This document shows, one piece after another, positions 8,369 to 14,957 of a stretch of DNA of 56,148 nt. The DNA comes from Candidatus Nomurabacteria bacterium GW2011_GWE1_32_28. GTDB lineage: Bacteria > Patescibacteriota > Minisyncoccia > Phycocordibacterales > UBA9973. The notes under the pieces were generated by a model. That model searched no databases, had not been told where the DNA came from, and saw nothing but the letters and a program-made list of their open reading frames with translations. Made by a program: the position numbers and the translations under genes. Numbering within the stretch: the first letter of the stretch is position 1; each line of letters starts with the position of its first letter. The DNA lies in NCBI GenBank assembly GCA_000989515.1, contig LBOM01000004.1, positions 1 to 56,148 on the forward strand. The letters run 5' to 3'.

Positions 8369-9965
8369 AGATTTCGCTTAAACTGATAATGCCATAAACT
8401 TGTAATGACTTTCGACTGGCAGTTGCTTGATTGACTACTGTTCTAATAAAAGCTTGTTTTAACTCAAAACTCAAATTTTCTAATCCTTCAACAGCTTCTT
8501 TAGCAAATACTTCAACTTCATCACTGCTAGGTAATAGTATGTCATTTTTAGGTGTTTTCTCCAAATTAGCTTTAATTATTTGATCTTCAAATTCACGAAT
8601 TTTTACTCGTATTGGAGCTACAAATTCTTCAAACTGTTTAAGAGAAATAACCTCTTTAGAATACGCAACAGCAAAGCGACTTTCTTGTGCTTGTAATTTC
8701 GCTATCTCGTCCTCAGTACTTTTAATATTGATGGTTGAATTTAAGATATTATTACTCTTATTTTTTTCTTGCCATTTTTTAATTTGCTCAGAAAGTAATT
8801 CAGGTGAACTCATTATCATTTTAAGTCTATCCCATAATACCTTATCAGTAATTTTCGCATTGATTCCACCTTCTACACAGCTAGGAGGTAAAGGAAAACT
8901 ATGAACTCTATCAGTACATCTATAATAAAGATGCTTGCCATGCTGTGGGCCTTCCCCTGCTCTACGTTGTCCACACAAACACCAAATTTTACTAGCAAGT
9001 AAATAATGGTTTTTCGTATTTCTTCCAAGAGTTGCAAAATTCTTTTTTAATCTCAACCCAGCACGTTCAAACAAATCTTTCTCTATAATAGCTGGAACAG
9101 TTATTGCATACCATTGATCTTTTGATTTCATTCTTCTGCTGGATTTTTCTACTTTTTTATATTTCTCATTTTTAATTGGATTTATTGGCACAGTAGCATA
9201 AGATGCACCCCAATAAGTTGTACCGATAAAAACTTCATGTCTTAAAAGAGTGCTTAGAGTACTTGTATTCCAAACTCCTCTTTTGCTTTTTCGAGGTTTA
9301 ATACCAAGATCTTGTAATTTTCTTACAACTGCTCGAAGCGTAAGACCATCATCTGCCACCCAATGAAATATATTCCTTATAATTTCAGCTTCACGTGGAT
9401 TTATTTCATAGTGGCCAGAAATATAATCGGTACTTCCCCTTTTACCTTTGTTAAGAATATAAGTATAGCCAAAAGGAGCCTCTGTCGTAAGAACTTGATT
9501 ATTTTTTACACGATTAACTTTACCAATTCTAAAACGTTCAGTAATTTTTGCTTTTTCATATTCAGCAAATAAACCTCTTACACCGAACAGAAGTTTATCA
9601 CTAGCATTATTTACTGGTGGCATCGTTACAAAAAGAATTTCAATTCCTATCTTCTTTAATTCATCAATAACAAGTTGCTGATATACAAGCTGTCTACCAA
9701 GTCTATCGGGGTCATATACAAGAACAGCATCCCACGCTCTATTTCTCGCATCGTGACGTAATTGATCGAGACTTGGTCTGGCAATAACATCCCCACTCCA
9801 TCCCTCATCAATATATTCTTTAATAATTATATATCCATTCTTTTTAGCAAATTCTCTATCTTCCGAAAGTTGTGCCTCAACTGTTTTTTGATCTTCTTGA
9901 TTTGAAGTTGATACTCTTGCGTAGACAGCTATAAACTTTATTTCTTTTTTTATTACATTTTCCAT
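8301..9965 (-). CDS. Large serine recombinase (site-specific integrase)
   Basis: 554 residues. N-terminal resolvase domain with YARVST; the nucleophile should be Ser19. It continues with SLDQLRHDARN, YDPDRLGRQ and GLFAEYEKAKITER, then a Recombinase domain (about 170-280), a zinc ribbon with CLCG..YRC..C (about 325-365) and a long coiled coil (about 400-480). This is the layout of phage and ICE-type large serine integrases. The last ~23 codons lie inside ychF in another frame ([14 protein letters not shown] is the shifted reading of the ychF P-loop), so the reading frame is closed by host sequence. That is what is expected if the element integrated at the 5' end of ychF with the integrase next to the attachment site. 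Confidence 0.93.
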   Translation of the reverse strand: MENVIKKEIKFIAVYARVSTSNQEDQKTVEAQLSEDREFAKKNGYIIIKEYIDEGWSGDVIARPSLDQLRHDARNRAWDAVLVYDPDRLGRQLVYQQLVIDELKKIGIEILFVTMPPVNNASDKLLFGVRGLFAEYEKAKITERFRIGKVNRVKNNQVLTTEAPFGYTYILNKGKRGSTDYISGHYEINPREAEIIRNIFHWVADDGLTLRAVVRKLQDLGIKPRKSKRGVWNTSTLSTLLRHEVFIGTTYWGASYATVPINPIKNEKYKKVEKSSRRMKSKDQWYAITVPAIIEKDLFERAGLRLKKNFATLGRNTKNHYLLASKIWCLCGQRRAGEGPQHGKHLYYRCTDRVHSFPLPPSCVEGGINAKITDKVLWDRLKMIMSSPELLSEQIKKWQEKNKSNNILNSTINIKSTEDEIAKLQAQESRFAVAYSKEVISLKQFEEFVAPIRVKIREFEDQIIKANLEKTPKNDILLPSSDEVEVFAKEAVEGLENLSFELKQAFIRTVVNQATASRKSLQVYGIISLSEIYVKFFSKYRNCRFTKCRKVDTF

Positions 9966-9991
9966 TTTATTATATTCATACTATTAATAAT

Positions 9992-10249
9992 TTAATTCCC
10001 TACTTTGTTTCGACTCAAACTCCTAGTTTTAATTACTTCTTCAAAAAGCATCGCAAAGACACTCTCTATTCGTTCCTCCATATCCTCATCATCATCTTGC
10101 CAATATGTAATTTGAACTCCTTCAACCACACAAGAATCAAAAGTCATTTTGGCTTTGACTCCAACTGAATCAGAACAAAAAACTGAAAGAGTTTTACCCT
10201 CTGTTTCTTCTTCTGATCTATTCACATAGTTTTTATTCATTTCTTCCAT
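9992..10249 (-). CDS. Small acidic hypothetical protein of the integrated element
   Basis: 85 residues, acidic, with a DDDEDMEER stretch at about 51-59 and no recognisable domain. It lies 26 bp upstream of the recombinase on the same strand and is the last of a run of short ORFs that precede it, so it is probably co-transcribed and may influence excision or copy control. That role is only inferred from position. Confidence 0.55.
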   Translation of the reverse strand: MEEMNKNYVNRSEEETEGKTLSVFCSDSVGVKAKMTFDSCVVEGVQITYWQDDDEDMEERIESVFAMLFEEVIKTRSLSRNKVGN

Positions 10250-10254
10250 ATAAT

Positions 10255-10353
10255 TTAGTTTTTATTCTTCTTATAATCACCCATAAAACCTCGCTCCAGC
10301 CAATAGGCGCCACATAAAGCATATATAAACCCAGAAAGGCATAATTTTGCCAT
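10255..10353 (-). CDS. Possible 32-residue ORF
   Basis: Starts ATG at 10353 and reads MAKLCLSGFIYALCGAYWLE, with a single hydrophobic helix and a basic tail (DYKKNKN). It stops 5 bp before the next gene. No clear ribosome-binding site. The tight packing in the operon favours a real gene, but the length alone cannot prove it. Confidence 0.3.
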   Translation of the reverse strand: MAKLCLSGFIYALCGAYWLERGFMGDYKKNKN

Positions 10354-10385
10354 CAGCTACTTTATAATAGCTATAAATGCCTCTT

Positions 10386-10511
10386 TTAATTTGGCCATTC
10401 ATCATCATAAAGTTCTGGGTACTTTCTAAAGATAGCTCTATTTGAGTTAATTTCTTCTATTTCGTCCACATACATGGTCGAATCTTCTTCAAATTCTTCT
10501 TTTTTATCCAT
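10386..10511 (-). CDS. Possible 41-residue acidic ORF behind an attenuator
   Basis: ATG at 10511, TAA at 10386; starts MDKKEEFEEDSTMYVDEIEE and ends YDDEWPN. Very acidic, like the 85-residue protein downstream. It is the first ORF after the pseudoknot/terminator structure at 10551-10639 and would be expressed only upon readthrough. Confidence 0.4.
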   Translation of the reverse strand: MDKKEEFEEDSTMYVDEIEEINSNRAIFRKYPELYDDEWPN

Positions 10512-10550
10512 ATTATTTAGTTTTTAGTTAATAAAGCTTAAAAACAAACG

Positions 10551-10639
10551 AAAAAAGCCCCAGTTTCTACGCAGAGAGAATATCCGTTAAAATAAGACTC
10601 TCTATGTAGAAATTGAGGCTCTATATATTAACGGATATT
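10551..10639 (-). terminator. Pseudoknot-type terminator/attenuator upstream of the recombinase operon
   Basis: Two interleaved inverted repeats. Arm 1: 10557-10578 (starts GCCCCAGTTTCTAC) with 10598-10619 (ends GTAGAAATTGAGGC), about 18 of 22 positions pair, plus wobbles. Arm 2: AATATCCGTT (10579-10588) with AACGGATATT (10630-10639), perfect. The order 1-2-1'-2' is a pseudoknot. Read on the minus strand, arm 1 is followed at once by six T (10556-10551), as in an intrinsic terminator. The two pairings interleave, so they can stack as a pseudoknot or compete, which would allow regulation of the ORFs and recombinase downstream. Confidence 0.6.
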
Positions 10640-10675
10640 TAGAAACTAAACCTTAAACACTGTTCTCAAGAGAGA

Positions 10676-10697
10676 TAGTCCGAAAGATTTCAGACTA
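10676..10697. repeat. Hairpin in the leader upstream of the attenuator
   Basis: TAGTC-GAAA and TTTC-GACTA arms around a 2-base centre, with single mismatched bases between the blocks. In the same leader transcript as the pseudoknot. Confidence 0.5.
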
Positions 10698-10732
10698 GAA
10701 TCGACCGAATATCATTTCATATAGTACATATC

Positions 10733-10738
10733 ATTATA
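10733..10738 (-). promoter_or_regulatory. Possible -10 box for the leader RNA of the recombinase operon
   Basis: TATAAT on the minus strand about 95 bases before the pseudoknot. The -35 region (TTAAAA at 10756-10761) is weak. A start near 10726 would give a ~215-nt leader. Confidence 0.35.
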
Positions 10739-10739
10739 T

Positions 10740-11032
10740 GTATATTTTACCATAATTTTAAACTAAAAACAAACGACATTTTATTTCCACAAAACAACAA
10801 AATAGCCTTATAATAAAGGGTATAATACAGATTAGAGAAATTAAAAAATGATGCTATTTTTTACATATTTTTTGTAGCAGAGCTTCCTTATTTCGCAACC
10901 TAAAATACCACCTAGTAACACCTTACCCAGAGCTAATAAATAGTTATAAGATAGCAGATTCGGCAAAAACGCCCTTTCCATTCATAGTAAAGTATTGATT
11001 TCTTCTAGTAAAAGCACCTGAAATGACATAAA
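10740..11032. other. Intergenic stretch without a recognisable gene
   Basis: About 290 bases. The 13-mer TAAAAACAAACGA at 10764-10776 repeats the one at 10539-10551, so the leader/pseudoknot segment is bracketed by direct repeats. A plus-strand TATAAT is at 10821-10826 but no ORF follows it. Nothing else is recognised. Confidence 0.4.
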
Positions 11033-11069
11033 AAAACGGCAATATCCCGATAAGGAACACTACCGTTTT
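11033..11069 (-). terminator. Terminator after the SymE-like operon
   Basis: On the minus strand AAAACGG..CCGTTTT arms with an inner TTCC/GGGA pairing, followed by a T-run (11037-11031 region). It lies 16 bp after the stop of the 81-residue ORF. Confidence 0.6.
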
Positions 11070-11085
11070 CTATCTACCTATTCTA

Positions 11086-11331
11086 TTATTTCCACCTAGC
11101 CATCAGAAACTCTAAAATAGCCTCTTCTGCCTCTCTCACTGTTAATGAATCCAATTCTGCAAGTCGGTTCTCCCGATCTACTTCTTCTTGGATATTTTGA
11201 TATATAAGAGAGGTTAAAGTATTCTTCTGTTTTTGACTTATTATTTCTTCCTCGCCCATATATTCTTCTGACGGAAAGAAATAGTTTCTTCTAGGACGAC
11301 CAAAATTAGCCGTTAATGTTTTTGTTATCAT
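11086..11331 (-). CDS. Hypothetical protein of the accessory region (81 aa)
   Basis: Begins MITKTLTANFGRPRRNYFFP, then a mostly helical acidic segment with VREAEEAILEFLMARWK at the end. No family recognised. Last gene of a three-gene minus-strand set (101 aa, 68 aa, 81 aa) with 9-23 bp gaps, closed by a terminator. Confidence 0.55.
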   Translation of the reverse strand: MITKTLTANFGRPRRNYFFPSEEYMGEEEIISQKQKNTLTSLIYQNIQEEVDRENRLAELDSLTVREAEEAILEFLMARWK

Positions 11332-11340
11332 ATATTTGTC

Positions 11341-11547
11341 TTAGTTAATAACAAGAGCTTTGGTTATCGTTATAATGTTGTTTTCATAAGCTACTTCTAC
11401 AGGGTCGCCTACTCGAAAGCCAGAAGATAACAGAAAACGATTTGTAATTCTTAACATCGGTTTCTGCTTACCCGCATAAATGGGACACTTAAAAAGATAT
11501 CCATTAGCTCCTGGCTTATAAGTCACAGTCATTCTTCTAATTTGCAT
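11341..11547 (-). CDS. SymE-like / AbrB-fold small protein
   Basis: 68 residues. The segment PMLRITNRFLLSSGFRVGDP followed by VEVAYENNIITITK follows the SymE pattern (core: I-R-L-x-x-x-W/L-L-x-x-A-G-F-x-x-G-x-x-V-x-V, then a short IxI strand). SymE-type proteins are AbrB-fold toxins or nucleases in type I toxin-antitoxin loci, and are also common as small genes of mobile elements. No antisense RNA gene is evident here. Function is inferred from the motif only. Confidence 0.5.
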   Translation of the reverse strand: MQIRRMTVTYKPGANGYLFKCPIYAGKQKPMLRITNRFLLSSGFRVGDPVEVAYENNIITITKALVIN

Positions 11548-11570
11548 ATTGTTTTGTTATAAAGTAATAA

Positions 11571-11876
11571 TCAACTTTCCATTGGGCGAACTTGTAAGTG
11601 ATAAAACAAGGCAATTCTCTTGGGGTATCGGGCAATGATTTTACCCGACTTGTCTTTCTTCTCGATTATTACTTTAGAATGAAGAGCCTTCTGAGAAGGC
11701 ATGACATAGTAGCCACTTTTCTGCCATTGCCTGTAGGTAGCACAGTTTGAGTTTGCATCATATCGTTCCGCTTCTTCTTCCGACCAACGTTCCGCTATTT
11801 GCTTCTTCACACTCTCAAAGTTAGCGATACTTCCACCAAAATTAGTTTCAATTTGAATTTCTTTTGCTTTAACCAT
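11571..11876 (-). CDS. Hypothetical mobile-element protein (101 aa)
   Basis: Features: EEEAERYDANSNCATYRQWQ, then GYYVMPSQKALHS and ending KRIALFYHLQVRPM. The order 'W-x-x-x-G..V..G-x-x-A' followed by '..F..xQ' loosely resembles the N-terminal domain of ArdC-like antirestriction/ssDNA-binding proteins, but the match is weak. First gene of the small minus-strand operon; divergent from the HNH gene across 464 bp of non-coding DNA. Confidence 0.5.
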   Translation of the reverse strand: MVKAKEIQIETNFGGSIANFESVKKQIAERWSEEEAERYDANSNCATYRQWQKSGYYVMPSQKALHSKVIIEKKDKSGKIIARYPKRIALFYHLQVRPMES

Positions 11877-12200
11877 AGATAGATATTGTGTTTATTAATA
11901 AAGAAGCATCACTCGACTATGGTGCTTGAGATTTGTGCAATGTAGCTTCTGCAATTTGCTACTTATTGCACTTACATAGTTTTGAAGGGGTGCCAGGGGC
12001 GTGGTTCGATTTAACTTCCACCCATCCGAGGAACATCCAAGGATATGGTAGTAACCATAGGGTTGAAAAAAATCTTGGATTTGTTCTCTATTTCAGAATC
12101 AAAGGCCGAAAAAAAATTCTAAAAAATTTATAGAAATTAGGGGGTTTGCAGGAGTCCAACAAAGGTGTATTATTGTAGGTATAACTGAATAAAAAAGTAG
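11877..12200. other. Divergent intergenic region, no gene seen
   Basis: About 320 bases between the two divergent halves of the accessory region. It contains an imperfect hairpin at 11936-11972 (TGCAAT..GTAGC arms), a GGTAGTAACC hairpin near 12045, and an AGGGGGTTTGCAGG stretch. Not recognised as a tRNA fragment or known RNA. It must carry the promoters for both directions. Confidence 0.4.
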
Positions 12201-12356
12201 CCTAACCCTTTAGTGATAAAGGTATGGTGAAGAAGTCCACTACAGCATAAAAAACTCCTAGTCAGAGTTTCGCTGTAGTGGCCGTACTTGGAAACAGGTA
12301 CGAGTGGTCGAAAGATCACTGATCTGGCTGGGAGCTTTTTATGTGTAAGCTCCAGC
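12201..12356 (+). ncRNA. Five-hairpin structured RNA leading into the HNH gene
   Basis: Consecutive stems with almost no linker: 12201-12227 (CC..ACCCTTT / AAAGGT..GG); 12237-12281 (perfect 10-bp CCACTACAGC/GCTGTAGTGG enclosing AAACTC/GAGTTT); 12283-12302 (CGTAC/GTACG); 12304-12319 (GTGGTC-GAAA-GATCAC, GNRA loop); 12327-12356 (GCTGG-AGCTT/AAGCT-CCAGC, one bulge). The ATG at 12341 lies in the loop of the last stem. The compact fold and its position next to an HNH gene recall HEARO/omega-type or intron-like RNAs, but no specific family was recognised. Confidence 0.6.
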
Positions 12357-12979
12357 TAAGTAGTTTTATTTCCATGAACTTAGCTGATAAAGAATATCTT
12401 TCCTCTCTGGAGAAAGAAGTCATAGGCAATTACGTTTATTTTTTTAGCCCTTTAGATAAGGAGTATCTTTCTCATTTTAAAGACACGATTGAAACTCTGG
12501 AAGAATTAAAAAAATATAAAAGTTGGTATCAACGGATTTTTGATTCTAAAAAATTGTCCGAGGCTAAACGAATTTATAAAGAAGAAATAGACACGATTGT
12601 AAAAAAGATTAGTGACTTACATAAAGAACAGAGAGAAGAAGAGCGTTTGCTTTATTCAAAAAAAACTAAAATGGATAAATATTGGCAGCTACGTAAAGAA
12701 ATTGAATCAATGCCACAGTATGGAATTTGGAGACAAGCAGTACTTCAAAAATTTGGCAGGAAATGCGCTGTATGTGGTTCTACCGAAAATCTGGAAGTAG
12801 ATCATCGCTATAAATCTTTCTACGCCATTACAAAAGAGTATGGAATCACGAATAAAGTTCAAGCATATGGCTGTGCTGAGTTATGGGATATAGATAATGG
12901 AGCACCGCTGTGTAAAACACACCACGACCAAACACCAAGCAGTAGAAAATATTTACAAACTAACCAAAAAACAATATGA
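12341..12979 (+). CDS. HNH endonuclease
   Basis: 212 residues from the ATG at 12341; a second Met at 12374 is an equally good start and lies outside the RNA hairpin. The N-terminal 125 residues are helical and charged. The HNH motif is at the C-terminus: CAVCG (first Zn pair, about 143-147), LEVDHR (catalytic His), then DIDNGAPLCKTHHDQT (second part). No RuvC-like or PLMP segment is visible, so it is not a full IscB. Likely a homing or mobile-element nuclease. The next gene overlaps its stop by 4 bp. Confidence 0.85.
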   Translation: MCKLQLSSFISMNLADKEYLSSLEKEVIGNYVYFFSPLDKEYLSHFKDTIETLEELKKYKSWYQRIFDSKKLSEAKRIYKEEIDTIVKKISDLHKEQREEERLLYSKKTKMDKYWQLRKEIESMPQYGIWRQAVLQKFGRKCAVCGSTENLEVDHRYKSFYAITKEYGITNKVQAYGCAELWDIDNGAPLCKTHHDQTPSSRKYLQTNQKTI

Positions 12980-13230
12980 GCTATATCAACAATATTCCTA
13001 CACATTCAGATGGAGATCCATGTCCTGCTTGTGGCTGTGGAGATAAATCAAAAGGAGGTAAATTACGTTTGATTAAGACTAAAGATGGAAGTCGTTTATT
13101 TCTTGGTTGTAATAGGTATCCTAATTGTAAATATACTGTCTCAGCTTATTACACTTCTGAGAATTTAGACTTACAGATAGAGCGAGAACTGGAAGAAGAG
13201 GAACGAGAACTAAGGAATGCCTTTGAGTAA
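12976..13230 (+). CDS. Topoisomerase-type C4 zinc-ribbon protein
   Basis: 84 residues. CPACGCGD..G.LRLIKTKDGSR then FLGCNRYPNCKYT is the C4 zinc finger seen in repeats at the C-terminus of type IA topoisomerases and as a stand-alone or fused module in nucleases. Acidic helical tail. It overlaps the HNH stop by 4 bp (ATGAG) and its own last codons overlap the next gene by 14 bp, so the three are translationally coupled. It may help DNA binding by the HNH enzyme; this is inference. Confidence 0.75.
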   Translation: MSYINNIPTHSDGDPCPACGCGDKSKGGKLRLIKTKDGSRLFLGCNRYPNCKYTVSAYYTSENLDLQIERELEEEERELRNAFE

Positions 13231-13534
13231 ATATATGAAAAAGAAAATAATTTACATTTCAATACCAGTTATATTTATTGCCCTAGCTGTTTTATATTTC
13301 TACTATGGGCCAGCACCAAACAAGCTATCTAAGTGTCCCGATGACTACGCTGACACCGATGCAGAGTTTAATGAGAAAATGGCTGATATGAATAAGTGGA
13401 CAAATGCTTTCTATGACAATCATCCAGGCGCCACGCTCTCAGATTGGAACAAAGCACGATATCAGTTTTGGATTGATAATAAGTGTACCGAAGCATTAAA
13501 GAGATACGAAGAAGCAAAAGCATTATCAAATTAA
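13217..13534 (+). CDS. Single-pass membrane/secreted small protein
   Basis: 105 residues. A signal anchor follows the basic start (KKKIIYISIPVIFIALAVLY), and the rest is exported and rich in Asp, Asn and Trp with two Cys (LSKCPDDYAD and NKCTEAL), which may form a disulfide. Alternative start MKKKIIY at about 13235. No family recognised. Cotranscribed with the HNH and zinc-ribbon genes. Confidence 0.55.
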   Translation: MPLSKYMKKKIIYISIPVIFIALAVLYFYYGPAPNKLSKCPDDYADTDAEFNEKMADMNKWTNAFYDNHPGATLSDWNKARYQFWIDNKCTEALKRYEEAKALSN

Positions 13535-13544
13535 CTAAAAACAT

Positions 13545-13889
13545 ATGAACAAAATAAAAATATCAACGATTGTTTTAATAGCTTGTTTATCCTTAACCTT
13601 TATCTTTGATGCATTAATTCCAATGTGGTTGGGGGTCTCTCTGGGAGTTTTAAGTGTAGCAATGCTTGTATTACTCAATATTGAAACATTCAAAGTAAAA
13701 GGGGTAACAAAGAAACTTTCTCTATACGCAGATGCTATTGTAGGACTATTTCTCATACTGACCTTCATACCTACTGGAATTATTAGCTACACAGTGAACA
13801 ATTTTCTCTCACATTCTTTAGTATTTATTTTTGCTGGACTATTGATAGCGATACTTGTAAACGCTTTTAGGATAGAGAAAAAGGATTAA
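13545..13889 (+). CDS. Small four-helix membrane protein
   Basis: 114 residues with four hydrophobic stretches (about 7-25, 27-44, 63-80, 87-108) and short basic loops. No family recognised. Last gene of the plus-strand set; a hairpin (13888-13911) overlaps its stop codon. Confidence 0.55.
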   Translation: MNKIKISTIVLIACLSLTFIFDALIPMWLGVSLGVLSVAMLVLLNIETFKVKGVTKKLSLYADAIVGLFLILTFIPTGIISYTVNNFLSHSLVFIFAGLLIAILVNAFRIEKKD

Positions 13890-13911
13890 TAACCTATTTA
13901 ATAGGGTTATT
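13888..13911 (+). terminator. Hairpin terminator after the small membrane protein gene
   Basis: AATAACC (13888-13894) pairs with GGTTATT (13905-13911), with an inner TAT/ATA; the following TTTAG is only a weak T-run. Confidence 0.5.
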
Positions 13912-13931
13912 TTAGTGGTTAATACCAAAAT

Positions 13932-13953
13932 TGTGGATACAGCTGTATCCACA
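13932..13953. repeat. Perfect 22-bp palindrome
   Basis: GTGGATACAGCTGTATCCAC (13933-13952), extended by a T/A pair on each side, is self-complementary with no loop. Such a dyad fits a dimeric DNA-binding protein or a recombination site better than a terminator. Confidence 0.7.
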
Positions 13954-14050
13954 TATGATAAGGAGGGTCGGAATAATCTGAATTTGTCTCTAAGTACGCC
14001 TATCTTTTTTATTATTTTAAAATATTTACAAGAATAAAAAGGGACTTTGC

Positions 14051-14167
14051 TATAATGTATATGTTAGTGAATTATCGCTAACCAGGACTATGGATTGAAT
14101 GCATCTATGAGGTAAGAACCCTTCCAAGATGTATCTAATCCTAGATACGTCCTGAAAGGGTTTTTTG
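14051..14167 (+). ncRNA. Candidate small RNA: promoter, hairpin, branched terminator
   Basis: Extended -10 TGCTATAAT (TATAAT at 14051-14056), a hairpin GTTAG.G/CG.CTAAC (14063-14082), then a terminator with outer arms AACCCTT (14117-14123) and AAGGGTT (14156-14162), an inner GTATCTA/TAGATAC stem, and a T-run at 14161-14166. No ORF between promoter and terminator. Transcript about 105 nt. Confidence 0.5.
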
Positions 14168-14406
14168 TTTGATAAAAATGAATGCTTGAGCTGTGGAAGT
14201 ATTATATTGGGATTAATCCTGATACAAGAAAACAAATTCAAAGTTGATCATATCAAAAGCACTCGTACAAATGCCATATCACTGTTCTTAACAACAAATA
14301 TCGGCTACATAGAGATCGGATAAGCACGTTAAGGGATCATGTTGGAAAAGAGATGAAAGAGCATGATCTAAAATCTAAAGAGTTGAAGGTGTTTTCTAAC
14401 GAATAG
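14165..14406 (+). pseudogene. Decayed HNH-type gene
   Basis: One frame reads FDKNECLSCGSIILG followed by KFKVDHIKSTRTNA before a stop at 14321: a CxxC pair followed by the VDHI core of an HNH nuclease. After a frame change it continues RLHRDRISTLRDHVGKEMKE and ends at the stop 14404-14406. No start codon with a complete ORF survives. A second HNH relic about 1.3 kb from the intact one suggests repeated nuclease insertion here. Confidence 0.5.
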
Positions 14407-14792
14407 GGGTTTCCGTTAGAAAGGTTACTTGCATAAATACACACTTCAGCAAATGACTTTGGGGTAAAATCCATTGTTCAATCCACCAAACCTAGGCCTA
14501 AAAACCTGTCCGTACGCTGGAACGCATAATTATGGAACCATTCCAGCGGAACCATTTGAGTATTTTATTGTTTTGACAACGTTTCATTGTTGCCTTCCCT
14601 AAGAGGATGACAATTACCTGCTAACAAAGAAAACATTGTATCGCTTATCCGCGAACCAGACACAGAGATTTTTTATTTTGGATCGTTTGAAAGACTTATC
14701 ATAACTTCTAGCTTGTTTCTGAAACTAAGCTAAAGGAAATTTCTTTTAAATCGGTCTAAAATGAAGGATCCGAGTTCGGGTCTTTCATTTTT
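14393..14792 (+). other. Structured non-coding stretch ending in a terminator
   Basis: No ORF. Hairpins: TTTCTAACG/CGTTAGAAA (14393-14422), CGCTGGAA/TTCCAGCG (14515-14548), TAGCTTGTTTC/GAAAC.AAGCTA (14709-14732), and the final terminator. The size (~370-400 bases) is that of tmRNA or RNase P RNA, but their conserved cores are not recognisable on either strand. It could be an unknown RNA gene or decayed element DNA. 14793-14957 holds nothing recognisable. Confidence 0.35.
14760..14792 (+). terminator. Intrinsic terminator
   Basis: AATGAAGGATCC (14760-14771) pairs with GGGTCTTTCATT (14778-14789) with wobbles, followed by five T. It ends the structured region on the plus strand. Confidence 0.6.
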
Positions 14793-14957
14793 ATTACCTT
14801 TTTTAAAATAATTTTAAATTTCAAATAAAATACGTAGCTTGTTATTTGAAATAAATATAAATTATGTGTTAGTTTAATATGTTACGCTATTTCTCATTAC
14901 TATGAGCGTGAGCGTGACTATTGCCTAAATCAGCGTAAAGGCCTAAATTATAATTCT

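Noticed and set aside
11985-12035. tRNA fragment or att site from the GTTCGATT-like string
   Set aside because: No matching T-stem or acceptor arm can be paired.
12341-12979. IscB or IshB (RNA-guided nuclease) identity for the HNH gene
   Set aside because: No RuvC motifs and no PLMP N-terminus are visible in its 212 residues; only HNH is supported.
14050-14241. 63-residue minus-strand ORF over the candidate small RNA
   Set aside because: It covers a promoter and terminator of the other strand and has no features of a real protein.
14393-14792. tmRNA or RNase P RNA gene
   Set aside because: Neither the tag ORF and tRNA-like ends of tmRNA nor the conserved P4 core of RNase P RNA could be found on either strand.
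14883-14957. His-rich C-terminus (LYADLGNSHAHAHSNEK) suggesting a metal transporter remnant
   Set aside because: Only 24 codons after a stop and no start; too short to support.
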